Assembly (NCBI RefSeq): GCF_003550065.1
Contig: NZ_QXDC01000003.1
Coordinates: 434,001-498,000, forward strand
Source of the DNA: Hephaestia caeni
Lineage (GTDB): Bacteria; Pseudomonadota; Alphaproteobacteria; Sphingomonadales; Sphingomonadaceae
Reading direction: 5' to 3'
DNA: 64,000 nt
The notes under the pieces were generated by a model. That model was not told the DNA's origin, searched no databases, and saw only the letters and a list, made by a program, of their open reading frames with translations. Positions 41,730 to 51,546 of this stretch are shown one piece after another. How positions within the stretch are numbered: the first letter of the stretch is position 1; each line of letters opens with the position of its first letter. The translations under genes were made by a program, and so were the position numbers.

Positions 41730-42458
41730 ATGTTCTTGCTGCTCTTGGCACTTGCGGCCGCTGGGCCTGATCCTGCGTCGGCGGACCAGCAGGTCGAGGC
41801 GGCGGACGTCGCCTTCTGGCGCGCGTTCAACGCCTGCGACCGCGCCGCGATGGCGCGGCTCATCGCCGACGACGCCGAATTCTACCACGACAAGACGGGC
41901 CTCACCGCCGGCCGCGAGCGCATCGTCGCGTCGCTGATGGACGGGCCGTGCGGTACGCCCGGTCTGCGCGTGCGTCGTGAGGCCGTCGCGTCGAGCGTCA
42001 GGGTGGACCCGGTGCCGGGCTATGGCGCGATCGTCAGCGGGCGCCAGCGTTTCTACGCGCGCAAGGGCACCGCGCCCGAGGCGGTCGACGGCGAGGCACG
42101 TTTCGCGGTCGTCTGGCGACTCACCCCCGATGCCGCGCAGATGGAACGCATCCTGAGCTACGATCACGGCGCCGTGCAGGCCGAGGTGCCGGTGTGCGAG
42201 GTCGCGCTGCCGCCGGCTGCGCTCGCCGCGCTTACGGGCCGCTACGCCTCGCCGATGGGCGAGATCGTGGTGACGAGCGACGACACGCATCTTCACCTTG
42301 TCTCGGGAAAGCTCCGTACCGTTCTGATCGCGACCGGCCCGCGCAGCTTTCGCGTGCCCGATCGCGCGCTCGTCATCGACTTTCCCGCCGAGCGCGCCGG
42401 CCGCATCCGCGTGCGCGAGAACGGCGCGATGGTCGCCGAGGGCAATCGGCAGCAATGA
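41730..42458 (+). CDS. Exported DUF4440/SnoaL-like protein
   Basis: 242 aa protein with a short signal peptide (MFLLLLALAAAGPDPASA). The first part is an NTF2-like DUF4440 domain: QQVEAADVAFWRAFNACDRAAM, LIADDAEFYHDKTGLTAGRE, and YGAIVSGRQRFYA, a cone-shaped fold used by enzymes and binding proteins. The last 85 residues form a separate beta-rich segment (LTGRYASPMGEIVVTSDDTHLHL) seen in some peptidase-associated domains. Function cannot be stated. GGAGG at about 41720 precedes the ATG. It stands between the HerA-like gene and nadB on the same strand. Confidence 0.78.
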   Translation: MFLLLLALAAAGPDPASADQQVEAADVAFWRAFNACDRAAMARLIADDAEFYHDKTGLTAGRERIVASLMDGPCGTPGLRVRREAVASSVRVDPVPGYGAIVSGRQRFYARKGTAPEAVDGEARFAVVWRLTPDAAQMERILSYDHGAVQAEVPVCEVALPPAALAALTGRYASPMGEIVVTSDDTHLHLVSGKLRTVLIATGPRSFRVPDRALVIDFPAERAGRIRVRENGAMVAEGNRQQ

Positions 42459-42507
42459 TCGCACGCCCCTCTGTCCTACAGGCCCCGATCTGTGGCAGAG
42501 AATGGGG

Positions 42508-42633
42508 ATGAGCACGATCGGCCCGTCCTGCACCCACCGCGACCGCGCGCCCGGCATTGTCCGGTTGGAACTCCATCCGCGCGACACTCTCCACTTTCTC
42601 CACTTCACCTCCGCTGAGAGGCATTGCTCGTGA
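42508..42633 (+). CDS. Possible 41-codon ORF overlapping nadB start
   Basis: An ATG at 42508 (or 42502) opens a 41-codon frame ending in TGA at 42631-42633, which overlaps the nadB GTG by three bases. The product (MSTIGPSCTHRDRAPG... ending AERHCS) has no recognised domain and no membrane helix, and contains two Cys and several His. The exact overlap suggests translational coupling, so it may be a leader peptide or small gene, but it could also be chance. Evidence is only the reading frame and its junction. Confidence 0.3.
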   Translation: MSTIGPSCTHRDRAPGIVRLELHPRDTLHFLHFTSAERHCS

Positions 42634-44231
42634 GCGACACCCAGCATTCCAGCGACGTCCTGATCGTCGGTTCGGGCGCGGCGGGATTGACGGCGGCGCT
42701 CAACCTCGCCGAGCGCTTCAAGGTGACGGTGCTCGCCAAGGGCGCGCTCAACGAAGGCTCGACCGCGTGGGCGCAAGGCGGAATCGCCGCGGTGCTCGAA
42801 CCCGGCGACACGTTCGAAAGCCATATCGAGGATACGATGATCGCGGGCGCGGGGCTCAACGATCGCGCGGTCGTCGAATTCGTCGTCGAGGGCGCGCCGC
42901 GCGCGATCCAGCGGCTGGTCGATCTCGGGGTGCCGTTCAATACCGAGGGCAAGACGCTCCACCTGACGCGTGAGGGCGGGCACAGCCACCGCCGCATCGT
43001 CCATGTCAACGACGCCACCGGCTGGGCGGTTCAGGAAGCGCTCCAGCGCGCCGCCGAGGCGCATCCCAACATCACGCTGGTGCCCGATCGGGTCGCGATC
43101 GATCTCGCCACCAGCCGGCACGAGGAACGCTATTCGGGCGCGGGCAATGTGTGGGGCGTCTATGCCGTCAACCGCGCCACCGGCCATGTCGAGACCTTCA
43201 CCGCCAACGCGACGATCCTCGCCACCGGCGGTGCGGGGCGCACCTATCTGTTCTCGACCGCGCCGCGCGGCGCGACCGGCGACGGTATCGCGATGGCGTG
43301 GCGCGCGGGCTGCCGCATCTCGAACATGGAGATGATGCAGTTCCACCCGACCTGCCTCTACAACCTGGAGGTCAAGAATTTCCTGATCACCGAGGCGGTG
43401 CGCGGCGAAGGCGGGCAATTGAAGCTGCCCCCCGGCGTGCCCGGCGGCGGCCATCGCTTCATGCCCGATTTCGATCCCCGCGCCGAGCTGGCCCCGCGCG
43501 ATATCGTCGCGCGCGCGATCGATCATGAGATCAAGCGGTTGGGCCTCGATTACGTCCATCTCGACATCAGCCATCGCGGGCCCGATTTCGTGAAGGCACA
43601 TTTCCCGACCATCTACGACAAGCTGCTCGGGCTCGGGATCGACATGACGACCGATCCGATTCCGGTGGTGCCCGCGCAACATTATACCTGCGGCGGGGTG
43701 GTGATCGATCGCGACGGCCGCACCGATCTGCCGGGCCTTTATGCGGCGGGCGAGGTGACGCAATCGGGGCTCCACGGCGCCAACCGCCTGGCCTCGAATT
43801 CGCTGCTCGAATGTTTCGTGTTCGGCGAGGCGGCAGCACAGCATATCGCCGCGCATTGGGACGATCTGCCGCCCCCGCCCGCGATCCGGCCATGGGACGA
43901 AAGCCGCGTCGCCGATTCGGACGAGGAAGTCGTCATCAAGCAGAACTGGACCGAGATCCGGCGCTTCATGTGGAACTATGTCGGCATCGTGCGCACCACC
44001 AAGCGGCTCGAGCGCGCGGCGCACCGGATCAAGATGCTCAACGACGAGATCGCCGATTATTACGGCCATTTCCGCGTCACGCCCGACCTCATCGAGCTGC
44101 GCAACCTGCTCCAGACCGCCGATCTGATCGTCCGCTCCGCGCTCCATCGTCAGGAGAGCCGCGGGCTGCACTACACGCTCGATTATCCCGAAACCCTGCC
44201 CGACGCGGTGGATACCGTGCTGGTGCCGTGA
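42630..44231 (+). CDS. nadB: NadB, L-aspartate oxidase
   Basis: 533 aa FAD enzyme that oxidises L-aspartate to iminoaspartate in NAD biosynthesis. It belongs to the succinate dehydrogenase/fumarate reductase flavoprotein family. The FAD motif DVLIVGSGAAGLTAALNLA begins the protein; GSTAWAQGGIAAVL and the EGGHSHRRIVH motif (substrate site) follow. QFHPTCLYN, ITEAVRGEGG and GLYAAGEVTQSGLHGANRLASNS are also present. The GTG at 42630 is used because it starts MSDTQHSSDVLIV; a TTG lies two codons upstream. nadA and nadC, often neighbours, are not in this window. Confidence 0.94.
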   Translation: MSDTQHSSDVLIVGSGAAGLTAALNLAERFKVTVLAKGALNEGSTAWAQGGIAAVLEPGDTFESHIEDTMIAGAGLNDRAVVEFVVEGAPRAIQRLVDLGVPFNTEGKTLHLTREGGHSHRRIVHVNDATGWAVQEALQRAAEAHPNITLVPDRVAIDLATSRHEERYSGAGNVWGVYAVNRATGHVETFTANATILATGGAGRTYLFSTAPRGATGDGIAMAWRAGCRISNMEMMQFHPTCLYNLEVKNFLITEAVRGEGGQLKLPPGVPGGGHRFMPDFDPRAELAPRDIVARAIDHEIKRLGLDYVHLDISHRGPDFVKAHFPTIYDKLLGLGIDMTTDPIPVVPAQHYTCGGVVIDRDGRTDLPGLYAAGEVTQSGLHGANRLASNSLLECFVFGEAAAQHIAAHWDDLPPPPAIRPWDESRVADSDEEVVIKQNWTEIRRFMWNYVGIVRTTKRLERAAHRIKMLNDEIADYYGHFRVTPDLIELRNLLQTADLIVRSALHRQESRGLHYTLDYPETLPDAVDTVLVP

Positions 44232-44359
44232 CGCGGGATGCACGGTTCATCGCGTATTTACCGGCATTCGCCGCAGGATTGGCGGGCAACTATGTTGCGA
44301 TCGTGCGGAAAACCGCATGATTCACGGTAACGAAAGCGTCGGGGCGCGAGTATAGTCGA

Positions 44360-45529
44360 ATGATCTGGAACGCGAGGATGACGAAATCCGCGGTGGCCGT
44401 CGCCGCGGCGATCGCCGTGCTCGCGGGCTGCCGCGCGGACGACCGGATCGGCGCGGCGGTGGCAAGCGTCGGCCGCGTCGCCCAGCCCGCGCAACCGAGC
44501 TACAGCGTCCGCGTGCCGGTGCCGCCCGCGCCGGTGCGCATCGCCGCGCCGCAGCCGCTGGTCGCCGCGATCAAGGCGATCGGCACCCAGTTCGACGGCA
44601 AGGTCGGCATCGCCGTCCAGAGCATCAACCAGGGCTGGACGGTCTCGAGCAACGGCGACGTCAAGATGCCGCAGCAGAGCGTCAGCAAGCTGTGGGTCGC
44701 GCTCACGGTGCTCGACCTGCGCGATCAGGGCCGGCTGACGCTCGACGATCCCGTCACCGTCACCAAGGCCGATCTCACCTTGTTCCATCAGCCGGTGGCG
44801 AGCCTGGTCGGCGACACCGGCTATCGCACCACCGTCCGCGATCTCCAGTATCGCGCGATCACGTCGAGCGACAACACCGCCAACGATCGCCTGCTCAGCT
44901 ATGTCGGCGGGCCCGAGGCGGTGCGCGCGATGATCGCGCGCAAGCAATTGGGCGCGATCCGCTTCGGCCCCGGCGAGCGTCTGCTCCAGAGCTACACCGC
45001 CGGGCTGACATGGCAGCAACGCTATTCGGCCGCCGGCGCCTTCCAGCAGGCGCGCGCCGCGCTGTCGCCGGCGGTACGCGCGGCGGCGTTCAACGCCTAT
45101 GTCGCCGATCCGATCGACGGCGCCTCGGCCAATGCGATCGCCGATGCGCTCGCGCGGCTGGTGAAGGGCGATCTGCTCTCGCCCTCCTCGACGCAGTGGC
45201 TGATCCAGACGATGTCGGAGACGCGCACCGGCCGCGCCCGCCTGCGCGCGAACCTCCCCGGCGGCTGGAGTATCGCGCACAAGACCGGAACCGGGCAGGA
45301 TTTCGGCCGCCGCACCGCGGGCTTCAACGACGTCGGCGTGCTGACCGCGCCCGATGGCCGCCGCTATACCGTCGCGGTGCTGATCGGCGATACCAGCCGC
45401 CCGGTGCGTGAGCGCCAGCAGCTCATCCAGTCGGTCGCCGGTGCGGTGATCGCCGCCGAACACAACCGTTCCGATATGGTCGTGGCGCAACAGCCTGCGG
45501 CGATGTCGTCCGCCAGCGGCGCAAACTAG
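44360..45529 (+). CDS. Class A beta-lactamase-like serine hydrolase, lipoprotein
   Basis: 389 aa predicted lipoprotein: the signal peptide ends in a lipobox VLAGC. A Pro-rich linker (about residues 40-65) leads to a penicilloyl-serine-transferase domain. Class A motifs are all present: S107-x-x-K110 in QQSVSKLWV, SDN at 170-172 in TSSDNTAND, and KTG in IAHKTGTGQ. A Glu at 206, 36 residues after the SDN Ser, sits in GPGERLLQ, matching the position of Ambler Glu166 but as ExxLQ, not ExxLN. It could be a true beta-lactamase or a relative with other activity. A start at 44378 is possible. Confidence 0.87.
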   Translation: MIWNARMTKSAVAVAAAIAVLAGCRADDRIGAAVASVGRVAQPAQPSYSVRVPVPPAPVRIAAPQPLVAAIKAIGTQFDGKVGIAVQSINQGWTVSSNGDVKMPQQSVSKLWVALTVLDLRDQGRLTLDDPVTVTKADLTLFHQPVASLVGDTGYRTTVRDLQYRAITSSDNTANDRLLSYVGGPEAVRAMIARKQLGAIRFGPGERLLQSYTAGLTWQQRYSAAGAFQQARAALSPAVRAAAFNAYVADPIDGASANAIADALARLVKGDLLSPSSTQWLIQTMSETRTGRARLRANLPGGWSIAHKTGTGQDFGRRTAGFNDVGVLTAPDGRRYTVAVLIGDTSRPVRERQQLIQSVAGAVIAAEHNRSDMVVAQQPAAMSSASGAN

Positions 45530-45568
45530 TTTCGCCGCACGCTCGCCTGCGATAGAGCCGGGCGGGAC

Positions 45569-48331
45569 ATGACCAATCACCTCTATCTGGTCGATGGCTC
45601 GGGCTACATCTTCCGCGCCTATCACCGCCTCCCCCCGCTCACCAACATCCGTGGCGAGCCGGTCGGCGCGGTCTACGGCTACACCACGATGCTGTGGAAG
45701 CTGGTCGACGAACTCCACAAGGCCGACGGCCCCACCCACATGGCGGTGATCCTCGACAAGTCGAGCCACACCTTCCGCAACGAGATGTACGATCTCTACA
45801 AGGCGCAGCGGCCGCCGCCGCCCGAGGATCTCGTCCCCCAATTCCCGATGATCCGCGACGCCACCCGCGCCTTCTCGCTGCCGTGCATCGAGGAAGAAGG
45901 CTGGGAAGCCGACGATCTGATCGCGAGCTACGCCAAGGCCGCACTCGCGCAAGGCTGGCAGGTCACGATCGTGTCGTCGGACAAGGATCTGATGCAGCTC
46001 ATCGAGCCCGGGCTCGATCTCTACGACACGATGAACAACCGCCGGCTGGGGCCTGAGTACGTCCAGGAGAAGTTCGGCGTGCCGCCGGCCAAGCTCGGCG
46101 AGGTGCTCGCGCTGATGGGCGACAGCGTCGACAACGTGCCCGGCGTCCCCGGCATCGGCCCCAAGCGCGCGTCGGACCTGATCAATCAATTCGGCGATGT
46201 CGAGGCGGTGCTCGCCGCCGCGCCGGGCCTGAGGCCCTCCAAGATGCGCGACAACCTGATCGAGCATGCCGAGATGGCGCGGCTGTCGCGGCGGCTGGTC
46301 GAACTCGCGCGCGACGTGCCGCTCGAACACCCGCTCGAAGAATTGACGCTGCAAGGCATCCCCGAGGCGCCGCTCAAGGCGTTCCTCGAACATCACGGCT
46401 TCCGCTCGCTGCTCGCGCGGCTGGGCGCGGTCGCCGATGCGCCGGTGGCGGCTCCGGCCGCCGATGTCGTTCTGCCCGACGAGGAACCGTGCGATCACGA
46501 TGCTTATGAAACGGTGATCGACGCGGCGACGCTCGAACGCTGGATCGCCGAGGCGCGGCACCAGGGCTTCATCGCGGTCGACACCGAGACCACCGGCAAG
46601 GATGCGACCCGGGCCGAGCTGGTCGGCGTCAGCCTCGCGCTCGCCCCCAACCGCGCCTGCTACGTGCCCGTCGGCCACGGCGGCAGCGACATGTTCGCCG
46701 AGAAGCCGGTTCAGCTCGATCGCGCGCTGGTGCTGGCCAAGCTCAAGCCGCTGCTCGAGGACGCCAGCGTCCTCAAGATCGGGCACAATCTCAAATACGA
46801 CGCGATCATTCTCGGGCGTCTCGGGATCGCCATCACGCCGTTCGACGACACGATTCTGATGAGCTTCGATCTCGACGCCGGGCTCCACGGCCACGGCATG
46901 GACGAGCTTGCCGCGACGCACCTGTCGCACACCTGCATCGCCTACAAGGACGTGGCCGGCACGGGGAAGAAGCAGATCGGCTTCCACGAGGTCGATCTCA
47001 AGGCGGCGACGCGCTACGCCGCCGAGGATGCCGATGTGACGCTCCGGCTGTGGCGGCGCTTCAAGGCACGGCTGCCCGCCGAGGGCGGCACGCGGGTCTA
47101 CGAGATGGTCGATCGCCCGCTGGTGCCGGTGATCGCGGCGATGGAAAGCGCGGGCGTCAAGGTCGATGCCGACGCGCTGGGCCGTCTTTCGACGCAATTC
47201 GCACATCAGATCGCCGACCTCGAAATCGAGATTCACGGGCTCGCGGGTGGACCGTTCACGATCGGCAGCCCCAAGCAACTGGGCGATGTGCTGTTCGATC
47301 GGCTCGGGCTGAAGGGCGGGCGCAAGGGCAAATCGGGCGTCTATTCGACCGACGTCAACGAGATGGAACGCCTCGCCGCCGACAAGGACCAGCCGCAGGG
47401 CGCGGCGATCGCGAAGAAGGTGCTCGACTGGCGCCAGCTCAGCAAGCTCAAGAGCACCTATACCGATGCGTTGCAGGCGCAGATCAACCCCGCGACGGGG
47501 CGCGTCCACACCAGCTACTCGCTCACCGGCGCGCAGACCGGGCGGCTGAGTTCGACCGATCCGAACCTCCAGAACATCCCGATCCGCACCGAGGTCGGCC
47601 GCCAGATCCGCGACGCCTTCGTGGCGGAACCGGGCAATGTCATCATCGCGGCCGATTATTCGCAGATCGAGTTGCGGCTCGCCGCGCACATGGCCGACGT
47701 GCCCGCGCTGCGCGAGGCGTTCGCGCGCGGCGACGACATCCACGCGATGACCGCGACCGAATTGTTCGGCGAAGTCACACGCGACACGCGCGCGCAGGCC
47801 AAGACGATCAACTTCGCGATCCTCTACGGCATCTCGCGCTGGGGGCTCGCCGGCAGGCTCGACGTGACGCCCGACGAGGCGCAGGCGATGATCGATCGCT
47901 ATTTCGAGCGCTTCCCCGGCATCAACCGCTACATTGCCGAAACGCTGACGAGCGTGCGCGAGCACGGCTACACCGAGACGCTGTTCGGCAGAAAAACGCA
48001 CTTTCCGCGCATCAAATCCAAGGTCCAGCACGAACGCCAGGGCGCCGAGCGCGCCGCGATCAACGCCCCGATCCAGGGCACCTGCGCCGACATCATCAAG
48101 CGCGCGATGGTGCGAATGCCGGCCGCGCTTGCCGACGCCGGGCTGCCGGAGGTGCGGATGCTGCTCCAGGTCCATGACGAACTGGTGTTCGAAGCCCCCG
48201 ACACCGATGCCGACAAGGCGCGGGGCGTGATCGAAGCGGTGATGGCGGGGGCGGCCGAACCGGCGGTGACGCTGTCGGTGCCGCTCGCCGTCGAGATCGG
48301 CGTGGGCAAGAGCTGGGGCGCAGCGCATTGA
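45569..48331 (+). CDS. polA: PolA, DNA polymerase I
   Basis: 920 aa replication and repair polymerase. The order is standard: an N-terminal 5'-3' exonuclease (LYLVDGSGYIFRAYHRLPPL, WEADDLIASYAK, LMGDSVDNVPGVPGIG), then a 3'-5' proofreading domain with active DxE (FIAVDTETTGKDATRAEL), then the polymerase domain. The last has motif A in IIAADYSQIELRLAAH, motif B in RAQAKTINFAILYGISRWG and motif C in LLQVHDELVFE. Length is normal. The stop overlaps the following gene's TTG start by four bases. The preceding gene ends 40 bases upstream. Confidence 0.97.
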   Translation: MTNHLYLVDGSGYIFRAYHRLPPLTNIRGEPVGAVYGYTTMLWKLVDELHKADGPTHMAVILDKSSHTFRNEMYDLYKAQRPPPPEDLVPQFPMIRDATRAFSLPCIEEEGWEADDLIASYAKAALAQGWQVTIVSSDKDLMQLIEPGLDLYDTMNNRRLGPEYVQEKFGVPPAKLGEVLALMGDSVDNVPGVPGIGPKRASDLINQFGDVEAVLAAAPGLRPSKMRDNLIEHAEMARLSRRLVELARDVPLEHPLEELTLQGIPEAPLKAFLEHHGFRSLLARLGAVADAPVAAPAADVVLPDEEPCDHDAYETVIDAATLERWIAEARHQGFIAVDTETTGKDATRAELVGVSLALAPNRACYVPVGHGGSDMFAEKPVQLDRALVLAKLKPLLEDASVLKIGHNLKYDAIILGRLGIAITPFDDTILMSFDLDAGLHGHGMDELAATHLSHTCIAYKDVAGTGKKQIGFHEVDLKAATRYAAEDADVTLRLWRRFKARLPAEGGTRVYEMVDRPLVPVIAAMESAGVKVDADALGRLSTQFAHQIADLEIEIHGLAGGPFTIGSPKQLGDVLFDRLGLKGGRKGKSGVYSTDVNEMERLAADKDQPQGAAIAKKVLDWRQLSKLKSTYTDALQAQINPATGRVHTSYSLTGAQTGRLSSTDPNLQNIPIRTEVGRQIRDAFVAEPGNVIIAADYSQIELRLAAHMADVPALREAFARGDDIHAMTATELFGEVTRDTRAQAKTINFAILYGISRWGLAGRLDVTPDEAQAMIDRYFERFPGINRYIAETLTSVREHGYTETLFGRKTHFPRIKSKVQHERQGAERAAINAPIQGTCADIIKRAMVRMPAALADAGLPEVRMLLQVHDELVFEAPDTDADKARGVIEAVMAGAAEPAVTLSVPLAVEIGVGKSWGAAH

Positions 48332-49842
48332 GCGAGGCCGGGGGCAAGGCGGACATCGCCGCGCTGGCCAAGGGCGGACGCACCAATGTCGGCGGTTTCG
48401 TGCTGCGGCTGATCGCGCGGCTTCCGTTCCTGTTCATCGCCGGGCGGCTCTACGGACCCGATCTGGTCGGGCGGTTCGCGCTCGCCGTGGTCGTGGTCGA
48501 ACTGGCCGCGCTGCTTGCCACGCTGGGGCTCAAGCGCGGGCTGGCGCAGGCGCTCGCCAACACCGATCGGCCGCACGTCCATGTCGTGTGGGATGCGATG
48601 GCGCTCGCCTTCGTGATGTCGCTGATCGCGAGCGCGGTCCTGATCGCCTTCCCACAGGTCATGTATCCCGACAGCGTGGTCAAGGGGCTCGATCGGTTCC
48701 TGCCGTGCATCATCTTCGCGATCGCCTGGTCCGACGTCAGCCTCGCCGCGCTCGCCTATCGCCTCAACATCAAGGCGACGGTGACGGCGCGCGCGGTGGT
48801 CGAGCCGTGGACGATCAGCATCGCCGCCTGGGTGATGTCATACGTTTCGTTCCACGACGGGCTCGTCCTGTCCTACGTCGCGTCGATGGCGGCGGCGATG
48901 ATCGCGTCGGTGATCCCGTTCGTGCGCAGCTACGGCCTGCCCTATGGCTGGTCGCCGCGCATTTCGGAGCTGTTCACGCTAGCCCGGCGCAACGTGCCGC
49001 TGGCGGGCGCCGATGCGATCGAATGGGCAACACGCAATGTCGATCGCTTCATCCTCGGCTTGCTGTTCGAGCCGCGGATCGTCGGCATCTATTTCATGGC
49101 GCAGCAGGTGTCGTCGCTGCCCCAGAAGCTCAAGACGAGCTTCGAGCCGGTGCTGGGCCCGGTGATTTCGCGCAGCCTTGCCGACGACAATTACAAGGCG
49201 GTCGCCAATCAGGTGCGGCAGGTCGGGTTCTGGACGATCGCGGCGCAGGCGGGAATCGCGCTGGCGCTGTCGATTCCAGGCGAAGCGGTGATGGGCATGG
49301 TCGGCCCCGAGTTCGTCGCGGGCACCGCCGCGCTCGGCTTCCTGCTCACCGCCGAGGTGCTCGCCTCGACAGGGACGGTATGCGAATCGGCGCTGGTCTA
49401 CGTCGCGCGGATGCGCAATCTGATGATCTCGCTGACGATGCTGGGCGTGCAGATCGCACTCAGCTTCGCGCTGATCCTCGCGATGCGAAGCCAGCATTGG
49501 CCGATCGATTACCAAGCCGCCGGGCCTGCGGTCGCGCTGATGGTATCGGTCACCATCACCTCGCTGATCAAGGCGCTGGTGCTCAAGCGCGTGCTCAAGG
49601 CGCCGGTATCGGGCTATCGCTGGCCGCTGGTCTGGGCGGCGCTGGCCGCGATCCTGATCGGTACGATCTTCACCTCGCTGCCCAGGAACATGGAATGGGC
49701 CGAACTCGTCATCGGCATCCCGGCGATCGCGGCGACCTATCTGTTCATCATCTGGCGCTGGGCGTTCGGGCCGGAAGACCGCACGCTGTTCAGGAAGCTG
49801 CCGCGCGGTGACGAGGAAGCGCAGCCGGCGGGAACCAACTGA
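48328..49842 (+). CDS. Oligosaccharide flippase family membrane protein
   Basis: 504 aa polytopic membrane protein, about 12-14 helices, of the MOP superfamily (Wzx/lipopolysaccharide O-unit-type flippases). The N-terminus NVGGFVLRLIARLPFLFIAGRLYGPDLVGRFALA and the central NVPLAGADAIEWATRNVDRFILGLLF match the polysaccharide biosynthesis protein family, in which a helix-borne Arg/Asp lines the lipid path. The start is a TTG at 48328 overlapping the polA stop (ATTGA). No later ATG fits the family length, so translation is probably coupled to polA. Adjacent glycan-synthesis genes are absent. Confidence 0.88.
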   Translation: MSEAGGKADIAALAKGGRTNVGGFVLRLIARLPFLFIAGRLYGPDLVGRFALAVVVVELAALLATLGLKRGLAQALANTDRPHVHVVWDAMALAFVMSLIASAVLIAFPQVMYPDSVVKGLDRFLPCIIFAIAWSDVSLAALAYRLNIKATVTARAVVEPWTISIAAWVMSYVSFHDGLVLSYVASMAAAMIASVIPFVRSYGLPYGWSPRISELFTLARRNVPLAGADAIEWATRNVDRFILGLLFEPRIVGIYFMAQQVSSLPQKLKTSFEPVLGPVISRSLADDNYKAVANQVRQVGFWTIAAQAGIALALSIPGEAVMGMVGPEFVAGTAALGFLLTAEVLASTGTVCESALVYVARMRNLMISLTMLGVQIALSFALILAMRSQHWPIDYQAAGPAVALMVSVTITSLIKALVLKRVLKAPVSGYRWPLVWAALAAILIGTIFTSLPRNMEWAELVIGIPAIAATYLFIIWRWAFGPEDRTLFRKLPRGDEEAQPAGTN

Positions 49843-49880
49843 GGTTTTTTATCCGTATCCGGCTTCGCCGCATCCGGGTG

Positions 49881-49966
49881 TGCCGCACCGGCCCGCTCCC
49901 CCACCCCGCCTCCCAACGGCAGTATACTGAATGGGAGGTGGGGTGGGGGAGCGGGCCGGTGCGGCA
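49881..49966. repeat. Long palindrome, copy 4 (between convergent genes)
   Basis: 35-base arms at 49881-49915 and 49932-49966 pair completely except for one G opposite T (a G-U wobble on the plus strand). The 16-base loop ACGGCAGTATACTGAA is identical to copy 2. It lies between the convergent flippase and purH genes. Confidence 0.8.
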
Positions 49967-49971
49967 CAACA

Positions 49972-51537
49972 TCAGTGCCGGAAATGCCGCATCCCGGTGA
50001 AGACCATCGCCAGCCCGGCCTCGTCGGCGGCGGCGATCACCTCGTCGTCGCGGATCGAGCCGCCCGGCTGGATGACCGCGGTGGCGCCCGCCTCGACGGC
50101 GGCAAGCAGCCCGTCGGCGAACGGGAAGAACGCATCCGACGCCACCGCCGAGCCGATCGTGCGCGGTTCGGCCCAGCCCGCCTTCTCGGCGGCATCCTTC
50201 GCTTTCCACGCCGCGATCCGCGCCGATTCGAGGCGGTTCATCTGCCCCGCGCCGATGCCCGCGGTGCTACCCCCCCTGGCATAGACGATCGCGTTCGACT
50301 TGACGTGCTTGGCGACCGTCCAGGCGAAGCGGCAATCGGCGAGTTCCTGCGCGGTCGGCGCGCGCCTGGTGACGACCTTGAGATCAGCATCGGCGACGCG
50401 GCCGTTGTCGCGCGACTGGACGAGCATCCCGCCCGCGATCGTCTTCATCATCAGCCCGCCGCGCGCCGGATCGGGCAGGTCGCCGGTGAGCAGCAGCCGC
50501 AGGTTCTTCTTGGCCGCGAAAATCGCGCACGCCTCCGCATCGGCGTCGGGCGCGATCACGACTTCGGTGAAGATCGCGGTGATCGCGCGCGCCGTGGCGC
50601 CGTCGAGTAGGCGGTTGAGCGCGATGATCCCGCCGAACGCCGACACCGAATCGCAGGCAAGCGCGGCGTTATAGGCGTCGACCAGGCTATCCGCGCTGGC
50701 GACGCCGCACGGATTGGCGTGCTTGACGATGACCACGCTCGGCGCGGCATCGCGGAATTCGGCAACCAGCTCCAGCGCGGCGTCGGCATCGCCCAGATTA
50801 TTGTAGCTCAGCGCCTTGCCCTGCACCTGCTCGGCCTGCGCGATCCCGCGCGTGTCGCCGGTGAGATACAGCGCGGCGTGCTGGTGCGGGTTCTCGCCGT
50901 AGCGCAGTTCCTGCCCCTTGGTGAGCGGCACCGAGAGCGCGACCGGGAACGTCTCGCCCTGATCGACTTCGGCGAACCAGCGCGCGATCGCGGCGTCGTA
51001 CGCGGCGGTGGCGGCATAGGCCTTGGCGGCGAGCCGCTTGCGATCGTCGAACGTGGTCGAGCCGCCCTCGACCAGCGCGTAATCGGCCGGGTCGGTGACG
51101 ATCGCGACATAGGCGTGGTTCTTGGCCGCCGAGCGCACCATCGACGGGCCGCCGATATCGATATTCTCGATCACCTCGTCGCGGCCAGCGCCCTTGGCGA
51201 CCGTCTCGCGGAACGGATAGAGATTGACCACCACCAGATCGATCGCGCCGATCGCATGGTCGCGCATCGCCGCCGCGTGTTCGGGATCGTCGCGCACCGC
51301 GAGCAACCCGCCATGCACCTTGGGGTGGAGGGTCTTGACGCGGCCGTCCATCATCTCGGGAAAGCCGGTGAGATCGGCAATATCGCGCACCGTGAGCCCG
51401 GCGTCGCGCAGCGCCTTCGCGGTGCCCCCGGTCGAGACCAGCTCGACCCCCTTGCCTGCGAGCGCCTTGCCCAGATCGACGATTCCCGTCTTGTCCGAAA
51501 CCGAAAGCAGCGCGCGTTTAATGGCAATGGCGGTCAT
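49972..51537 (-). CDS. purH: PurH, AICAR formyltransferase / IMP cyclohydrolase
   Basis: 521 aa bifunctional purine enzyme. The N-terminal cyclohydrolase (IMPCH) domain starts [19 protein letters not shown] and has [15 protein letters not shown] and [16 protein letters not shown]. The C-terminal formyltransferase (AICARFT) domain has [13 protein letters not shown], then [12 protein letters not shown] with the catalytic His, and [11 protein letters not shown]. It performs the last two steps of IMP synthesis. The ATG at 51537 ([10 protein letters not shown]) is chosen; an upstream ATG would translate part of an intergenic repeat. It follows the heparinase-like gene on the same strand, after a repeat. 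Confidence 0.96.
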   Translation of the reverse strand: MTAIAIKRALLSVSDKTGIVDLGKALAGKGVELVSTGGTAKALRDAGLTVRDIADLTGFPEMMDGRVKTLHPKVHGGLLAVRDDPEHAAAMRDHAIGAIDLVVVNLYPFRETVAKGAGRDEVIENIDIGGPSMVRSAAKNHAYVAIVTDPADYALVEGGSTTFDDRKRLAAKAYAATAAYDAAIARWFAEVDQGETFPVALSVPLTKGQELRYGENPHQHAALYLTGDTRGIAQAEQVQGKALSYNNLGDADAALELVAEFRDAAPSVVIVKHANPCGVASADSLVDAYNAALACDSVSAFGGIIALNRLLDGATARAITAIFTEVVIAPDADAEACAIFAAKKNLRLLLTGDLPDPARGGLMMKTIAGGMLVQSRDNGRVADADLKVVTRRAPTAQELADCRFAWTVAKHVKSNAIVYARGGSTAGIGAGQMNRLESARIAAWKAKDAAEKAGWAEPRTIGSAVASDAFFPFADGLLAAVEAGATAVIQPGGSIRDDEVIAAADEAGLAMVFTGMRHFRH

Positions 51538-51546
51538 GATATCTTT

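Noticed and set aside
44258..48328. Open frame of about 1350 codons antisense to polA
   Set aside because: It is one of many long antisense open frames produced by strong G/C preference at third codon positions; its product is low-complexity Arg/His/Asp/Gly and has no domain, whereas polA on the other strand is unambiguous.
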